From assembly GCF_029227915.1 (NCBI RefSeq), contig NC_079885.1, positions 20,967,001 to 21,031,000 of the forward strand: DNA of 64,000 bases. The letters run 5' to 3'. The DNA is from Hydractinia symbiolongicarpus (taxonomy: Eukaryota > Cnidaria > Hydrozoa > Anthoathecata > Hydractiniidae). Made by a program: the position numbers and the translations under genes. The first letter of the stretch is position 1. Each line of letters begins with the position of its first letter. The notes beneath the pieces are model-generated. The model ran no database searches and was not told where the DNA came from. It saw nothing but the letters and a program-made list of their open reading frames with translations. Below are positions 17,447 to 30,167 of the stretch, one piece after another.

Positions 17447-19031
17447 ATATATGCAGACACATAATCGTATAGCTTAACTGCATATCACACTCTCAGGGTG
17501 GATTTCGTCGTCCTAGTAATAAAATGAAAACAAATTCAGACCATTTCAAGAACATATAAATAAATTTATATCCAAAACTTACATGACACCCCAATGTCCC
17601 GCAACGCAAGTATTGATATATAGACAACTCATACTGGTCAAAATCTCAGCCACACTTCTAATCATCAAATGTCCTGCAAAGAAATCGTCGTCAATACTGG
17701 ACAGAATTGTCAATGTATTCAGTGGAGAAAATGAACACCAAAAAATTATTCCATATAAATTATGCCTCACGTACAAACGGTTACTACAGAAACCATTAAA
17801 AAGCTTGATGAAAAGATCAGAACTGATAGAAACGGTGATGCGAACGATGCAGATGCTGAACCGGTAGCCGCAGTGTGTAATCAAAATGGGTCTAGAAAAT
17901 CAGTTCAATATTGTCTACGACACCCCGGTTAAGGACTGTGTAGGTGAAACAAGAAAATATTAATTTCATTATTATTTCCTTTTATGTTCCTTAATTACTT
18001 TAATTGGTGATCTGATTTTATTATGCATTATTGACTTTGATCATCTCTTCAATTAGTAAATAGCCAAAGATGATTTAAATCACAACCCGTGGATGACAAC
18101 TGTAGCAACTGGTTCATGACAGAGTAACATTCAAGTTACCTAATGTTTTGATACGGTTGCTTCCCCAAATTTGGACCATTAGCGCGAAGAAAGTTCCTAC
18201 TTGTCATATAGTTACAGCGATGAATAAGCATTCTTAACTGCTCTTTTTAAATCTTAGCTAATATCATAGTTAACAGAAATTGAAATTTATTAAATTTTTG
18301 CCGCTTGGCGTAGTTTGGGTCCGTGTAAAAACGGCCGGCGTTAAGAAGGTTAAAGTTTAACATAAGGTAAAAAAAGGTCCAAAAGTGGCGTTATTATTTC
18401 ACTTTTGGGTTTACCAATTAAACACATATACTTGGATGAATTAATGATATAAAGGTCACCTTCTGAGACCTTTTTTGGCTAAATATCCTAACAAATCAAG
18501 ACAGATTAACTACAAATATATAGATGAAAGTAAGAAATATCGGCGAATGAACACAACAACTTTGAAAATAATAACAACTTGAACAATTATAATCAGGCTA
18601 GTCAACACTGTAACTGATTAATGTCCCTTAGGTCAAAATCTGAGTGTGGTGGAGTTAAGGCCAGAGTGAATAGAGCCAGCGTTATTTTAAACGAACAAAA
18701 TAAACTCGACAATAGTATGTTAATTTTGCTTTTCTGTGACAGGCTAAGGATATTGTTTTTTGACTAAATGAATAACCCCAGTAACACATCACATTTGTTA
18801 AACTTTTTTTCAGTCTTTTTTGTGGTTTTACAAAAGCCTTTGTCACAGCTAATTAACTTTTATTGTTTCCTGAATGCACTTTCTTTGTTATAAGTACGTG
18901 CAAAGACACAGTTACGGAAAATTCACGTGGTGTTGCCTATATATTGAAATATATTTTTTATTAATCATAATTATTAATCATATATAATCATATCTTACCA
19001 TATTATTTAATAAAAATTGTTCATTAAGGCA

Positions 19032-19665
19032 GGTTTCCACTCAAACGAAGTGGTCGAATCGATCGACGTCGATAGCATCGATGTTACTAAAAATATAACA
19101 TTGCATCAAATTCGGTCGAATTCAAAAGTAGGATTGCTTTTTACTTTTCGTCGATCGATTGTAATTTATCCAATGAGATTGATTTATACTCACGTGATGT
19201 ACACAAATCAACAAAGAAATGAGTCACTGAAAAGCGGAAAAAGTGAAAGATGGCAGAAAACATTATAAACAAACGAAAATTTAATTGCATATTTGATGCA
19301 ACAACATCAATACACTATTTAACTCGAGCAACCGTTAAAAGATGAAAATGCATCATTGATAAGTAATTATTAGCCGATGAATGATAAGGAATTTGAGATA
19401 ATATTTGTAGAATAAGTTCTTTCTTAAAAAGTCCTACAAAGCAAAGAGTTTGGAGGCAAATGGCTAAGAATTTTTTTTATCGTATATGCCATGAAATTCT
19501 ATATACATGCTCAATATCATTATTTCATATCAAATTTGTGTTGTTTTTTTAAATAAATTTAAATCAATAGCCATCGATCGAGGCATGGTCAAATTTAAGT
19601 GGAAACCAATTTTCATAAAAACGCCATCTATCGATTCGACCACATTTATTTGAGTTATTTGAGCG
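19032..19665. mobile_element. Foldback MITE-like element
   Basis: GGTTTCCACT near 19032 is inverted as AGTGGAAACC ending at 19607. GTGGTCGAATCGAT near 19050 is inverted as ATCGATTCGACCAC near 19630. Both arms carry CGATCGA motifs. No coding content is credible. Confidence 0.55.
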
Positions 19666-20661
19666 CCTTTAATCGAACTATTTTGAAAAAATAACAGAAA
19701 CAATTTTATGATGCAAAAATCACAAATTTCAAAAAGTTTTTTTAAGTGAATACAAACCGATTTGTACTTAAAAAACAAAAATTTTTACATTCACTAAATT
19801 CGGAATTTATTTTGTAAGCTTTGTTTGATTTTGAAGTGATTTTTTACAAGAACTTCCAAAGTTTGCCTGAAGTTGGATGTGCTTATTTTTTGAAGAAATT
19901 GAAGCCAAAATCTTTATTATTCTTGTTATGTGTTTAACTGAAGAATCATAAGTAAACACTTGAGTTTTTTAAAGCTTTTCTCAGCTTCTTATATGTGCCC
20001 TACAAGAAGCGAAGTTCCCTACTATCGAAGGCATTTTTTTAACTTCAAAAAGTTTAATTCAAGATCAGCATTTTCTTAAAAGTCTGCATACTTTTTTTTG
20101 GCAGATGTTAGTTTTAATTTTTTTATTAACTAGCTCCTATTAAAAAGAAGACGTCGCCTATAAGTGCGAAGCAACATATCGCTAAGGAAATTCCGTAACA
20201 TGGTACATTTAATGAAAGCACTAGAAATAAAGCAAAAAGCTTAGAACAAATATTCGAAAAGTCTGAAATTCTGAATCAAAATGAGAGTTCTAACCGCTAG
20301 AACGAAAGAAAATGGTGTGACACAAGTTCAAGTTACCAGACTTCCAATTCGTCGTGTGATTCGATTCAATTCGGAATACGCGTCTCGTTACACATGGTAA
20401 GTTGTTCTATCGGATAGTGCAGTCAAATTTGAAGCTGATAACCTTTGGCTGCGTATTTTATCAAATACTTTTTTACACATACATTAAATATATTATGTCA
20501 TACATATTAATATTTCCCACAACTATAAATTTGTCAACACATAAACATAAAATCACAATTTTTTTACACCTTTCTTTTTTTATAACGAGCCCAAGACACA
20601 TTGTTAGGCAAAGCTCAATATCTCTCTTTGCAATATTTTTATGAAGAAAGCTCATCCAACA

Positions 20662-23600
20662 TTACTCAACTAAAAATAAGTCAAAAATAAATTCGATTGG
20701 TCGTTGAGGTGATCTTGTTGTGATACTTATCGTTGCAAGCTTTCCAACTGCCGATCGGCTTGTAGGTACTTGGAATTTAAAGTCAAGAAAATCGATACCA
20801 TCAATTGTTTTGGATATCCTTTGAGGGGAAATCCTTCCGAGGCTTGTTCTGATTGCGAAATCATAATTCGTAGGTGTCCCTGTGTTCAATACTTGTATTT
20901 TAATGTCAACATCTTGATCGCCCAAGCGGGCTGTCAATTCGTTACCAGCTTTTGCTACTTGGAAGAAAGATCGCTGAACACTTATAAGTTCTCTTGAAAC
21001 TCTTTGAAATCGTGTGCCATCTTTTTTTTGACCTGAAAGAAATGAAGAATTAATTTTGATTATTTTGAAATGATAGAATGCACAGTAAAATGTCCAACAA
21101 AGCGTCCTGCTTTAATATGGGACCCCCTTTATTTCCTGGGCTTGAAGCTGCAAAAAAACGTTCGACATTCATTTGGAAATTATAACATTTTGCAATAGTT
21201 CAAAGTCTATATATATATAAAATTCAACTTTTTTGTTAATAGGAACATTGTGCATTTTAAAATAGGAAGAAATTACGCCTTCATTAAATTGAATTTAAAT
21301 TTCCATAAATAATGGAAATATAATAATATAAGTCGTTAACCCGTGGAAAAATCCACAGGGTCGCCCGTTGCGTATGCTCGTCCTTTAAATTTACCCGTCG
21401 GAACAAAGTGGATAAAAATATATCGCATTTGATATTCGTGCGCATTTTGAGAATTTCGTGTTTCCCTTACGGGACGCCGCTTTCGCGGACGCACAGACAG
21501 ACGACGGCTATTATTAAAGAGATTGGAAAATAATAAATAAAGTGCTGCGTATCAATAATGCATTAATTAATACCTTTTAGAAGTAGCTTTAATGGAAAAG
21601 GAGGTGGCACAAATTTTGTCCTAAATACGAAATCTGTATCTGTTCGTTCTAGCTTTAAATCAGGAATTATAACATCTCCGCTTTCCATTACAACATCAAC
21701 TCTAAGGGTGGGAATCTGAATTATATTTCCACCAGCAACTCGAATAATGAGATCATTTTCTTGACCTGAAAAAATAATATGTCAATTTAATAAATAATCA
21801 GCTATATTTGTAGGGAACAAAGGCGGTCACCACTGTTTGAGTTAACGGCTTTCTAAAGGAAGGGCCAAAAAAGAGCATCGGTTAAATTCAAGATAAAGTA
21901 TAAAGAATATTCGGTGATTATTTCAGATGAGAGAATAAATCACTTCAGCAACTAACCATCAATGGGATTAAACACAGCGTATGTCGTTCCCTTCACCTCA
22001 GCTTGCATATTAAATGAAAATTCAATTGGTTCTTTGGATATTGCTTCGACACCAAATGTTAAATTTCCAACTGCATCCTCATATGTAATCGACCATTCAC
22101 CTGGAACAGGATTGACAACCTCGAATATCTTTATATTTGAGATCGTGGTGATGTTCTGGGTATAAGGAGAATTATTTGGTGTCAATAGAGTCACTGAATC
22201 AGCATTGTTGGTGACTGTCACTGTTATTATTAATATAAAAATATTGCTGTCAACTTGAAATGTTTCTTTGGTTGATTCACTTTTACCTTTAACCGCTATG
22301 GACGTGTCAATAAATAAGCTTGATTTTACATATGCCACAAGATTTGGCAGTTCTTTCTCCTTCAGAGAGAAAACATGACCTAAAGAAAAATATTTCCATG
22401 ACAAATAAAACAAAAGGAAAACAACAGGTCCTCAAATCAAAGAATCTATTCTTAAATGGAATTTCATCAGGTAGTAGCATGGAGACAAAATGGCGTTTAC
22501 TTTTCCTGATCTATAATCATCATATTTTGATTAAATGCAATACTAAAACTCCCTTCCGGCATTAGCTTTACTTCTTTTTGTTCAATTTGTTAACCCAAAA
22601 CCAATATGCAGTCCTTTTGAAGGTATTAGAGACTCAAAGCTGTTGGCCCGAGCCTTAATTTTTCAACGCTGCAGAGTCTGATTAGGTAGGTGCCGGAATG
22701 TTCCAACAAAAGAGTGCATTTTTCTAGGCTACACTTACCTCCTGTCAAGTCAGCTATCTCTTTGTATTTGGTATCGCCTTCTAAACAACTTTGACCGTCT
22801 GTCAATAAGAAATTGATAGTGATAGACTGTGATTCAGCTAATGATTTCAAAGTTAAAGAATTTTCTAACGTCGCATCTTTTGCGGACGCATCCGTAAACA
22901 CAAACATAGAGCTACCAAATTTTGGTTGACTTTTAAGCGCCTCGATCATGCCTCCATATGAATGTTCTGGACAGTCATCACCACCATGTGCTCGCAATGC
23001 AGCTATGTCATTGACACATTGTTCAAGTTGAGAGGAAGCTCTCTTTGTAACTGGTCCAGCCGCTAAAGAAAACGTTATATTTTCTTAAACGGAAAGCTTG
23101 AACTCTCAAATTATTGAGTTTAAAAGTGTTCTCAACAAATGAATATTTCTGAGTCTGAAACTTTCCATGAAAAGTTATATCCAGTTTTTGCAAAACAATA
23201 TACAAAAAGATTCCACGCACAGGTAGAGCTGAAAATTTGTTTAATTAAGGAAAACCGAGTGAGAATTTCAAACGCAAAAATGAATCAGTTGGACAGAACC
23301 TAGCATCACGTTCAGATAGTTCAACGATAAATTTCAATCTTTCATACTCGCATTTAAATCTGTATTTATTTTCGTTTTTATAAAAAGAAAAAATCATCAG
23401 ATAATTTAAGATACAAAACCAATCTCGTTGAATACGTACAAGGATCATTGAAAGGAGCCACAATGCAATCTACGGGTTGTTCTTTAACAACGTTAATAAT
23501 TGCAGATACCATTTGCCTTGCTGCATATATCTCCGCTGACATTGAACCAGTTGTATCAATCGTAAACATCAGAGTTGATTCACCACCACTGCCAAACACG

Positions 23601-26333
23601 AGATCAAAATTAGGTGATGATTTATTCTTTAATTCTTTCAGCATTTCAACACCTCCATTGCATATTTCGTCAGGAGTCCTTTGCTCTTTGATTAGAATCT
23701 TAAAGCAAGATTAGGAGTAATGTTAGCAATAAACAACAACCTGTAATAAGAAACTGCAGAACGTGTGGACAAATTACGGTCTTCTAACCTGTATGTTAAC
23801 ATATAGTGCTTTTCCAAGTGTACTGCGTGCAAACGAAAAGTGATCTGAATTTACTGCCATAGCGAAGATCTCTTTAAATTTAGCTAATCTTTCTTCTGAA
23901 GTATTTCCAAATGATTCAGGATCGCCAAGATTTCTCATTAATGCCGAAGCTTTTTGGACTTGAAAAAGAGCTCTTTGGAATTTTCCTAGAAGAAGAGTCA
24001 ATCATTAGCTAAATGATATAAAATGGGACTAATCGCAAACGCCTTTGATGATTGGTCCTAGCTACTTTTGGTTAATTAAGTGAAAAGAAATAAAAAAAAT
24101 TCGTTTACCTGTCTTTTGTTTATCTGGATATTCTGTATTAAAAAACTTTTGAAGAGTCTTGATTACAGTACTGTAAACATTGGTAAAACCAGAGGTCCCT
24201 GCAGAATAGAGTTAATTTATCACTGTGACGAAATGAAATGATGCAACGGAATAATATAAGAAGAAAAACGCATCATAAACTTTATTTCACCTTCGCAAAA
24301 CTGTTTCTGGCATTTCATAAAATCTTTACTTTGGCCTGTACACGTTGCATCTTGAGTTGGCTTTATGCATGTTCGAGTTCTACTCTTTGTTCCTGGTCCA
24401 CAATCAACATTGCAGTTGCCATAAATACTCCATTGTCCCCATGTACCTATAATGGTTAAACGAGACAAAATGAATTGATAAGTCTGCCAAAAATTTATCT
24501 TTTGTCATTGTGAAATAAGATTTTATGATTATAAGGCAACACTGGCAAATTCTATATTCATAAATGCAAGCTGCCTATGTCGGTATTTCTTTGCGCAAAG
24601 CACAGCATCGTTAGACTTAAAAATTATTTAAAAGATATCTGCATGTGTTTTAAAGATTTATTTTGTTTATGTAATAGACATTTTCCAAATTTATTTCTTT
24701 TGGTGTGCTGCAGTTTTTCCGATTAAAAGTCAAAAGAATTTGACCTGAACAAAGATGTCATTAACACAGGACTTCAGGAAGCCTAAATGACTTACGTGCA
24801 GACTATGTAGTAGTACTGAATTTATGGTAAGAAAATAACAGAAGAATTTTAAAACAATGAATTTCGAGAGGCTTTGCAGTAGTTATAGTTTGTATGTAGA
24901 TACGCTAAAATACGCATGCGCGGCCAAAATTGAGCGAGTATAGAATTGTAAATTTATTTGATAAACAAAATTTAGGGAATATATAGATACAATCAAAGAG
25001 GCAAATATGGCTGTCATGAAAGTTGAATGGTCTTTGCTGTTAGTCTAGAAGACCACACTCTTCCTTGTAAAAAAATACGGCGAGAATAAATAAATTACTG
25101 CGCTTCTTGTATATCTCTTGCGCCCTCGCGAATGATATTTTCCTTTTGCGCCGTTGTAAATAGTGTTTTGACCTCGCACTTTTGAGAATGATATTTTTGC
25201 CTTGCGCCCTCGCGAATAACGTTGTCGTTACACTGTTGTGCGTCTTGGCAACAAACAAATAAACTATTTAGGATGTCATTGACAATAAAATTAGAAGTAA
25301 GTAGGAAACACAATAGTTGTAAGTGTAAAACTACTTCAACATTCTTTGTGGACAAAAATAGATACATGTCAAGCCAGAGCTATGACGTTAAAAATCGTAT
25401 CGTAACCTATATGATTTATTTTACTTAAAAGTGGGAAACACTTTTTTTATTTTGTAATTGTTTTCATCAACTCTTTAAAAAAAAAACCAACAGATAAGAA
25501 ACAATAATTATATTCTTACCTTCACCAGAACCATCGCCATTTGTGGGAAAACATCGATCTGTTTTCTTGAATAGACATTTGTCACACGCAGCACTATATT
25601 GCAGTGTGAGCGGCCAACAGAATCTACAGTAGGCTATGCCGTGTACGCAGCTCAGAAAATATGCTGGGTTTGTAATTTGGTTAGGTTGGGCAGGATCAAA
25701 GTATTCGTGATTGCCATTGGATAGACCTTTACACATTTCATTGGAACCTGAGAGAAATGTTTTAATGACGTCAGAAACATTTTGCCTTGTGCATGTTACG
25801 CAGTTCGTTAGAAGCTCAAGGTTAACCAAATCAGTATTCTCTTTTAAAGACAAGGGTTAAGGGTCCGATTAGAGTTATATACAAGCGACTCGAGATTGCG
25901 TTATAACGAACAATAAAAGATTGAATAAAACCTTTTCATATACTTACATGGGATTTGTGGTAATTGAGCCAAGACAGCATCTATAAAATAGAAAAAAGTT
26001 GTTTCACATTGTATTTATGAGTTTCATGAAGTTTTCTTAACCCTGTCCCCTCTTTTGTCTTTTTATAATCGGACAAGTTATCCCTTGAATAAAAAAAATA
26101 TCGGAATTAAAGTTTCGCAGATTTAACAAGATATTAAATTTCGCGAATATTTCTGCCCTTAAAGCACATTCAGATATGTGTCAGATGTTACATGATTGCC
26201 ACTAAAAAGGTGTACAAAGATCAACAATTACAAACCATTTAGATGTCAACGGCGAAAGGTAATATAAAATGAAGAATCACTTACCAAGGAAAACATAGAC
26301 ACAAATAAAAGCAGTAACGCTGTAGATCTTCAT
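20662..26333 (-). CDS. VWA7/hemicentin-like secreted protein: chitin-binding-like, TSP1, VWA and C-terminal beta domains
   Basis: Exons (minus strand): 26333-26285, optional 25980-25948, 25840-25520, 24446-24291, 24198-24109, 23985-23789, 23698-23440, 23062-22739, 22379-21957, 21765-21574, 21032-20662. Without the 33-nt second exon this gives 793 residues. Residues 1-16 form a signal peptide core. Residues 17-123 are Cys-rich, with a chitin-binding-like CRFCWPL...CDKC pattern. Residues 124-175 are a TSP1 repeat (WGQW, RTRTC). Then comes a helical region with an ARSTLGKAL motif like that before the VWA domain of VWA7. VWA spans about 308-485, with the MIDAS variant DTTGS at 319-323 and FNDP; it ends just after the GGHVF segment. 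Three beta-rich domains follow (PGEW, FNPIDG, RVAGGNIIQIPT). The DTTGSM form of MIDAS is typical of hemicentin and VWA7. Likely role: extracellular adhesion or matrix; this is inference. The splice into exon 3 is problematic if the 33-nt exon is used. Confidence 0.85.
21331..21530. repeat. Dispersed CCCGTGG-hairpin repeat in an intron of the VWA gene
   Basis: Starts AGTCGTTAACCCGTGG and ends with ACAGACAGACGACGG plus a TATTATTA tail. Relatives occur at 45190-45300 and 45301-45465, with partial copies near 46437, 52700 and 54290. The homologous intron of paralog A lacks it. Confidence 0.75.
25095..25230. repeat. Imperfect intronic repeats (GCGCCCTCGCGAAT)
   Basis: GCGCCCTCGCGAATGATATT and a variant starting CTCGCACTTTTGAGAATGAT recur at about 60-bp spacing, in roughly three copies, within the intron between the chitin-binding-like and TSP1 exons. 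Confidence 0.5.
25948..25980 (-). other. Possible 33-nt cassette exon that creates a stop at its 3' junction
   Basis: Flanked by a good acceptor (TTTTATAG) and donor (GTAAGTATA). It would extend the signal peptide with DAVLAQLPQIP, a plausible cleavage site. Its last base T joins AG of the next exon (acceptor AAAAG) to give TAG. Skipping it keeps the frame because it is 33 nt long, and exon 1 then joins exon 3 as GAG. Either it is a poison or alternative exon, or the exon 3 acceptor is misread. Confidence 0.4.
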
Positions 26334-28193
26334 ATCTGTTCTGATCACCAAAATTTAAAACTGTTGTTTTTCGTCTTGTAATTAAAATGAATGCCATCTT
26401 TCGCATTTTTCCCTATTAAAAGATGATGGCATCCGTAACACCTTTCTTGAACAATGAAACCATTTTGATTTGACAGACTCCAAGTTAACCCACAACGACG
26501 GTTTCCATTTATAGCGGACCTGTTCATTGTCTACAATGACAGATACCACAATACGTGTAAGAACCAGGCCTCGGGATACGATTTGCTAATCAATATTACT
26601 CATTTCATAATAGCGGCCTATAGTAATTATTGAATAATTATGTTGTTAAGATTACCTAGCAACAGGTAAGTAGCAATAAGGTGTCTCTCATCAATAGTGT
26701 CGATTGCATGTGGTATTTAATTGTTTCTCTACCACGCAGTTAACACTCCTGGTTTCATTGTTTGACGATGCTTCAATATTTTGTTGTTCATTGTACTTAA
26801 ATAACTGTTTCATTTTGCCACAAAACCACTGTACTGCCAAAAATATCATGATGCCCATGTCTCCTGATCTAAAGGTAAAACATGCTGTTTGGATGTTCCT
26901 AGAAAACAATAGGACTGATGGAAATGTATTTCGTTGCTTGTTGAATTTAAATTTGTAATACGATTGGCAAATTTGGTTCACTTCTAACCCCACGTTACTT
27001 ACTTTACAGTGAAAACTGTGACATTGTTCTTGGATACAAAGTCCTTTGTAATCTTACTTTGTTCTGAAGCAGTTTTAAGACATTTACCCGAAAAGAAATT
27101 TGAAGTTGTAATTAATATGAATTCGTTTCTGTCAGACATACTGTTTCAATGTATTTATATGTTTGTGAGGAGCATCTATTCTCCTAGAGATTGTAACATT
27201 TTTCTCTGCTATCAGTACATATTTTGTGAACGCTCAAGCTTAAGGAAAACTCAAGCTATTTTAAAGCCTCAAAACGTTATTTAAGACCTTTTTATAATAT
27301 AAATGTTCTTTGTATGCAATGCTTGCGCAAATCGAAGCATATACTACATCTTTAACGCCTGCTAAGAATTTCGAACAATGAAGACTGTTCTTTTACGTTG
27401 CTTCTATAATCATCCATGGCCTTTCAACCGCACACGGTTATTTTTTATGATCTACACATGCACAAAAAAGTCGTTGGAAGCTTCAAACGTTCTTTTTAAT
27501 CTGATGTAAATTTTCGAGCTTTAAAGGTTTGTGTTATTATATGGTTTAGTATAAGTGTTAATGAAACTACATTGAAGTTATTGATCTGGCATTTGTATCC
27601 ATTCTTGCTGTGGATATTTTGATATTGCATAAGGTTTTTTCTATAATGTTTAGCGATTCACTTTACTCCATTTCCAGATAGAAAATGTCATTTCCTGTTT
27701 TAAACATCACAAACTGGTACTGTTATGCTTCTTTGAAAGTTATGTCATATTTTCATAACACAGTTTAAAAAAATGCGCAATAATACAAGAGAGTGCATCT
27801 TTTTTGACCTTTATTATATCCTAGGAGGAGGAATATTTGTTGGCTAAACTTCATTAACCTGGCCATGTCGCCAGTCTAAAAAGGAAGCAAGATTTTTCTC
27901 CTACACAAGTTTCGTCATTTCGATTCGAAATATTTCAAACAACAACACTATAGTTACATTCCTAATGATTTCGTTTCTATTTATCGTATCTTTGCGCGAA
28001 TATTGCGTTATACAATTCCTTATATATTAAACGCGTTTGTATATATCGAAACAGGTGATTGGGTTTAAAACGACGTCATAGGAAATATGTCGTGCATTTA
28101 AAAAATCCGGCTGTTACCTGACGGTAACAATTTTGACCGACCTGGAAATACACAGTAAGGATTGAAAGGCAGTAAAAAAAGTACATTAAGAAC

Positions 28194-28277
28194 TAAAATT
28201 TTCGGACAAAAAAACTTTCGGCAGACACAAATTTCAGAAAACAAAGATCCACAGGTTTTTCTGTCCGAAAATATTCA
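28194..28277. repeat. Small inverted-repeat element
   Basis: ATTTTCGGACAAAAAAAC on the left is inverted as GTTTTTCTGTCCGAAAAT on the right, about 84 bp apart end to end. Probably a short MITE. Confidence 0.5.
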
Positions 28278-30123
28278 TTATTTTTATTACTATTGTTATT
28301 ATTATTCATTATTTTATTTTTTTAAAAAAATAATCTAATACAACTTTCCCGAATCAGTTTTCATTAACGACCGCTGCTATTTCTAAACTTTTTCAAACAA
28401 AATTAAAATTTTTTTTTTAATTTTGTACTAATTGACCTCTTCATGAAATAGAAGCTTATTAGTACAAATAAAAAATTAAGAAGACTTTGACCGTAACATT
28501 AGCACCACCAAAACAGCACTTTTACATGTCGGATTAAGTAAAACATTTATACACACACCAATTCTATGATGCTGAATATGGTCTTAAAGTCAAAACATCA
28601 AAATTTTAAAATTTTAAAAAAACATGCAATTCGGGAAACGTGTTTTAAAGAACTTTGATAACTGTTTTAGGACTTAGATTCTCAAGTGCATTATAGTTTT
28701 TTTTCATTGACATCCGCTTGGTAAGCTTGTTGTGTCAGGAACCATTGAAGTTTGTTTTGTGACGAAAACATCAAAGATGATACATAATGTAATCACAAGC
28801 GGAACTTCTTGGATTTTGTTCTGAAAAGAAATTTTTTCAACAACAAAGAGAATGTTTGTCCTGCGCATGAACAGCAGAAAAACCAACGTGAATGAAAACA
28901 TCTTAACTAATCAGATTTAGAATTACAACTTCAAAACGAGGTCGTACAATACAAATAAAATTTATTTCTTGCGTCGATTTAGTTTGATCTCCATCATTCA
29001 TGAAATTCATTTTTTATTTTTCAGGGAAACAGTTAATCTGCTGATTATTACACAACCAAAGATTCACCACCTGCTAATAATGAATGTTTTTTTTTTATAT
29101 ATAAAATGCTTGCCTAATTTAGCAATAAAAAGTTCAAATTTCTTTCCCAAAAGCAATAAAAATATTATTCGTGGGTATGGAAATTTACCAATCGCTACTT
29201 GCAGCCACAATTTTTGGGTTACATATAGACCGCGTGATTTGCAATATAGACTAGCTGTTTAACGAGTCGGCCCATCTTTTTTTAACAAAGCCGATTAAAA
29301 TATGTTATTTCGTGTGTCCGTAGCGCAACTTTCATTTCTTGTGAACAGACAGATAGAATAAAGCCATTAATAAAATAGATTACGAACACGATTACGTGTC
29401 TTAGTATCCCGTGTTTACTTTTCTAGTGAACAACAAAAGTGCTAAAAATACAAAGATTTCATTTACGATTAATTAAGCGATCTTCCTCATTTAATCTGTG
29501 CGTGTGACTTCGATGAATAACAACTATATAATCTTGATCTCATTTTAAAACAAAAATAACCTTTATATAGAATATGCTTCACATCACGGTTTCCTGTGGC
29601 AGAGTGTTACTACCTAATTATCTAAATGACTACGAGAGTGAATCAAAATAAACATTTTAATAGATTTTTCCCGAATTTCCTAATTATGCCAAACTCAATT
29701 AAAGAGGTCGATACTGAAAATGATTTCTATCCCTATGTTCCTTAGCAAAAGGTAGAACAAATTACCTAATTTCGTAAATATTTCTGTCCGTTAAGTGCCT
29801 CAATTCCGAGCTGAAAGTTACGGTAAAACCCTTTACATAGCCGAGCTTTCCAAGAACAGCCTCGTTTTCAAAATGATAATTTTCTTTAAATCTAAATAAA
29901 ATCCAACCAGAATATTATATTGCTCTAAAAACTTTATTTTTTGCATGATAATTTAATATTCTATCCGAATATCCTTATTTGAAGAGCACAGAACCACAGA
30001 ATAACGTCATAATAATTTATGAAATTCGGGAAAGATGCATTAATCCTAGTTGTACTGGAGGTGTGCACCACCAACTATTTATATTATACCAATTTTTTTT
30101 TCATGAATATTTACACGGAATAT

Positions 30124-30167
30124 ATATTGTTTGTATATATGACTTCAGTCATATATACAAACAATAT
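30124..30167. repeat. Perfect hairpin, 21-bp arms, 2-nt loop
   Basis: ATATTGTTTGTATATATGAC and its exact inverse flank a TC. No other element is evident around it. Confidence 0.9.

Larger units (their letters stand above)
16789..20661. other. Intergenic region between paralog B and the full-length gene
   Basis: Convergent 3' ends face each other here. It contains a 38-bp direct duplication (17371-17446) and a foldback MITE (19032-19665). I see no other gene. Confidence 0.6.

Noticed and set aside
17583-17867. Overlapping frames on both strands near 17.6-17.9 kb
   Set aside because: Neither shows motif or codon pattern support. They mirror each other and look accidental.
26691-26993. Minus-strand frame with an acceptor-like TTTTCTAG and one hydrophobic segment
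   Set aside because: No start exon, donor or known motif could be joined to it.
27009-27284. 91-residue plus-strand frame
   Set aside because: No recognisable domain or splice partner. The length is within chance expectation for such a region.
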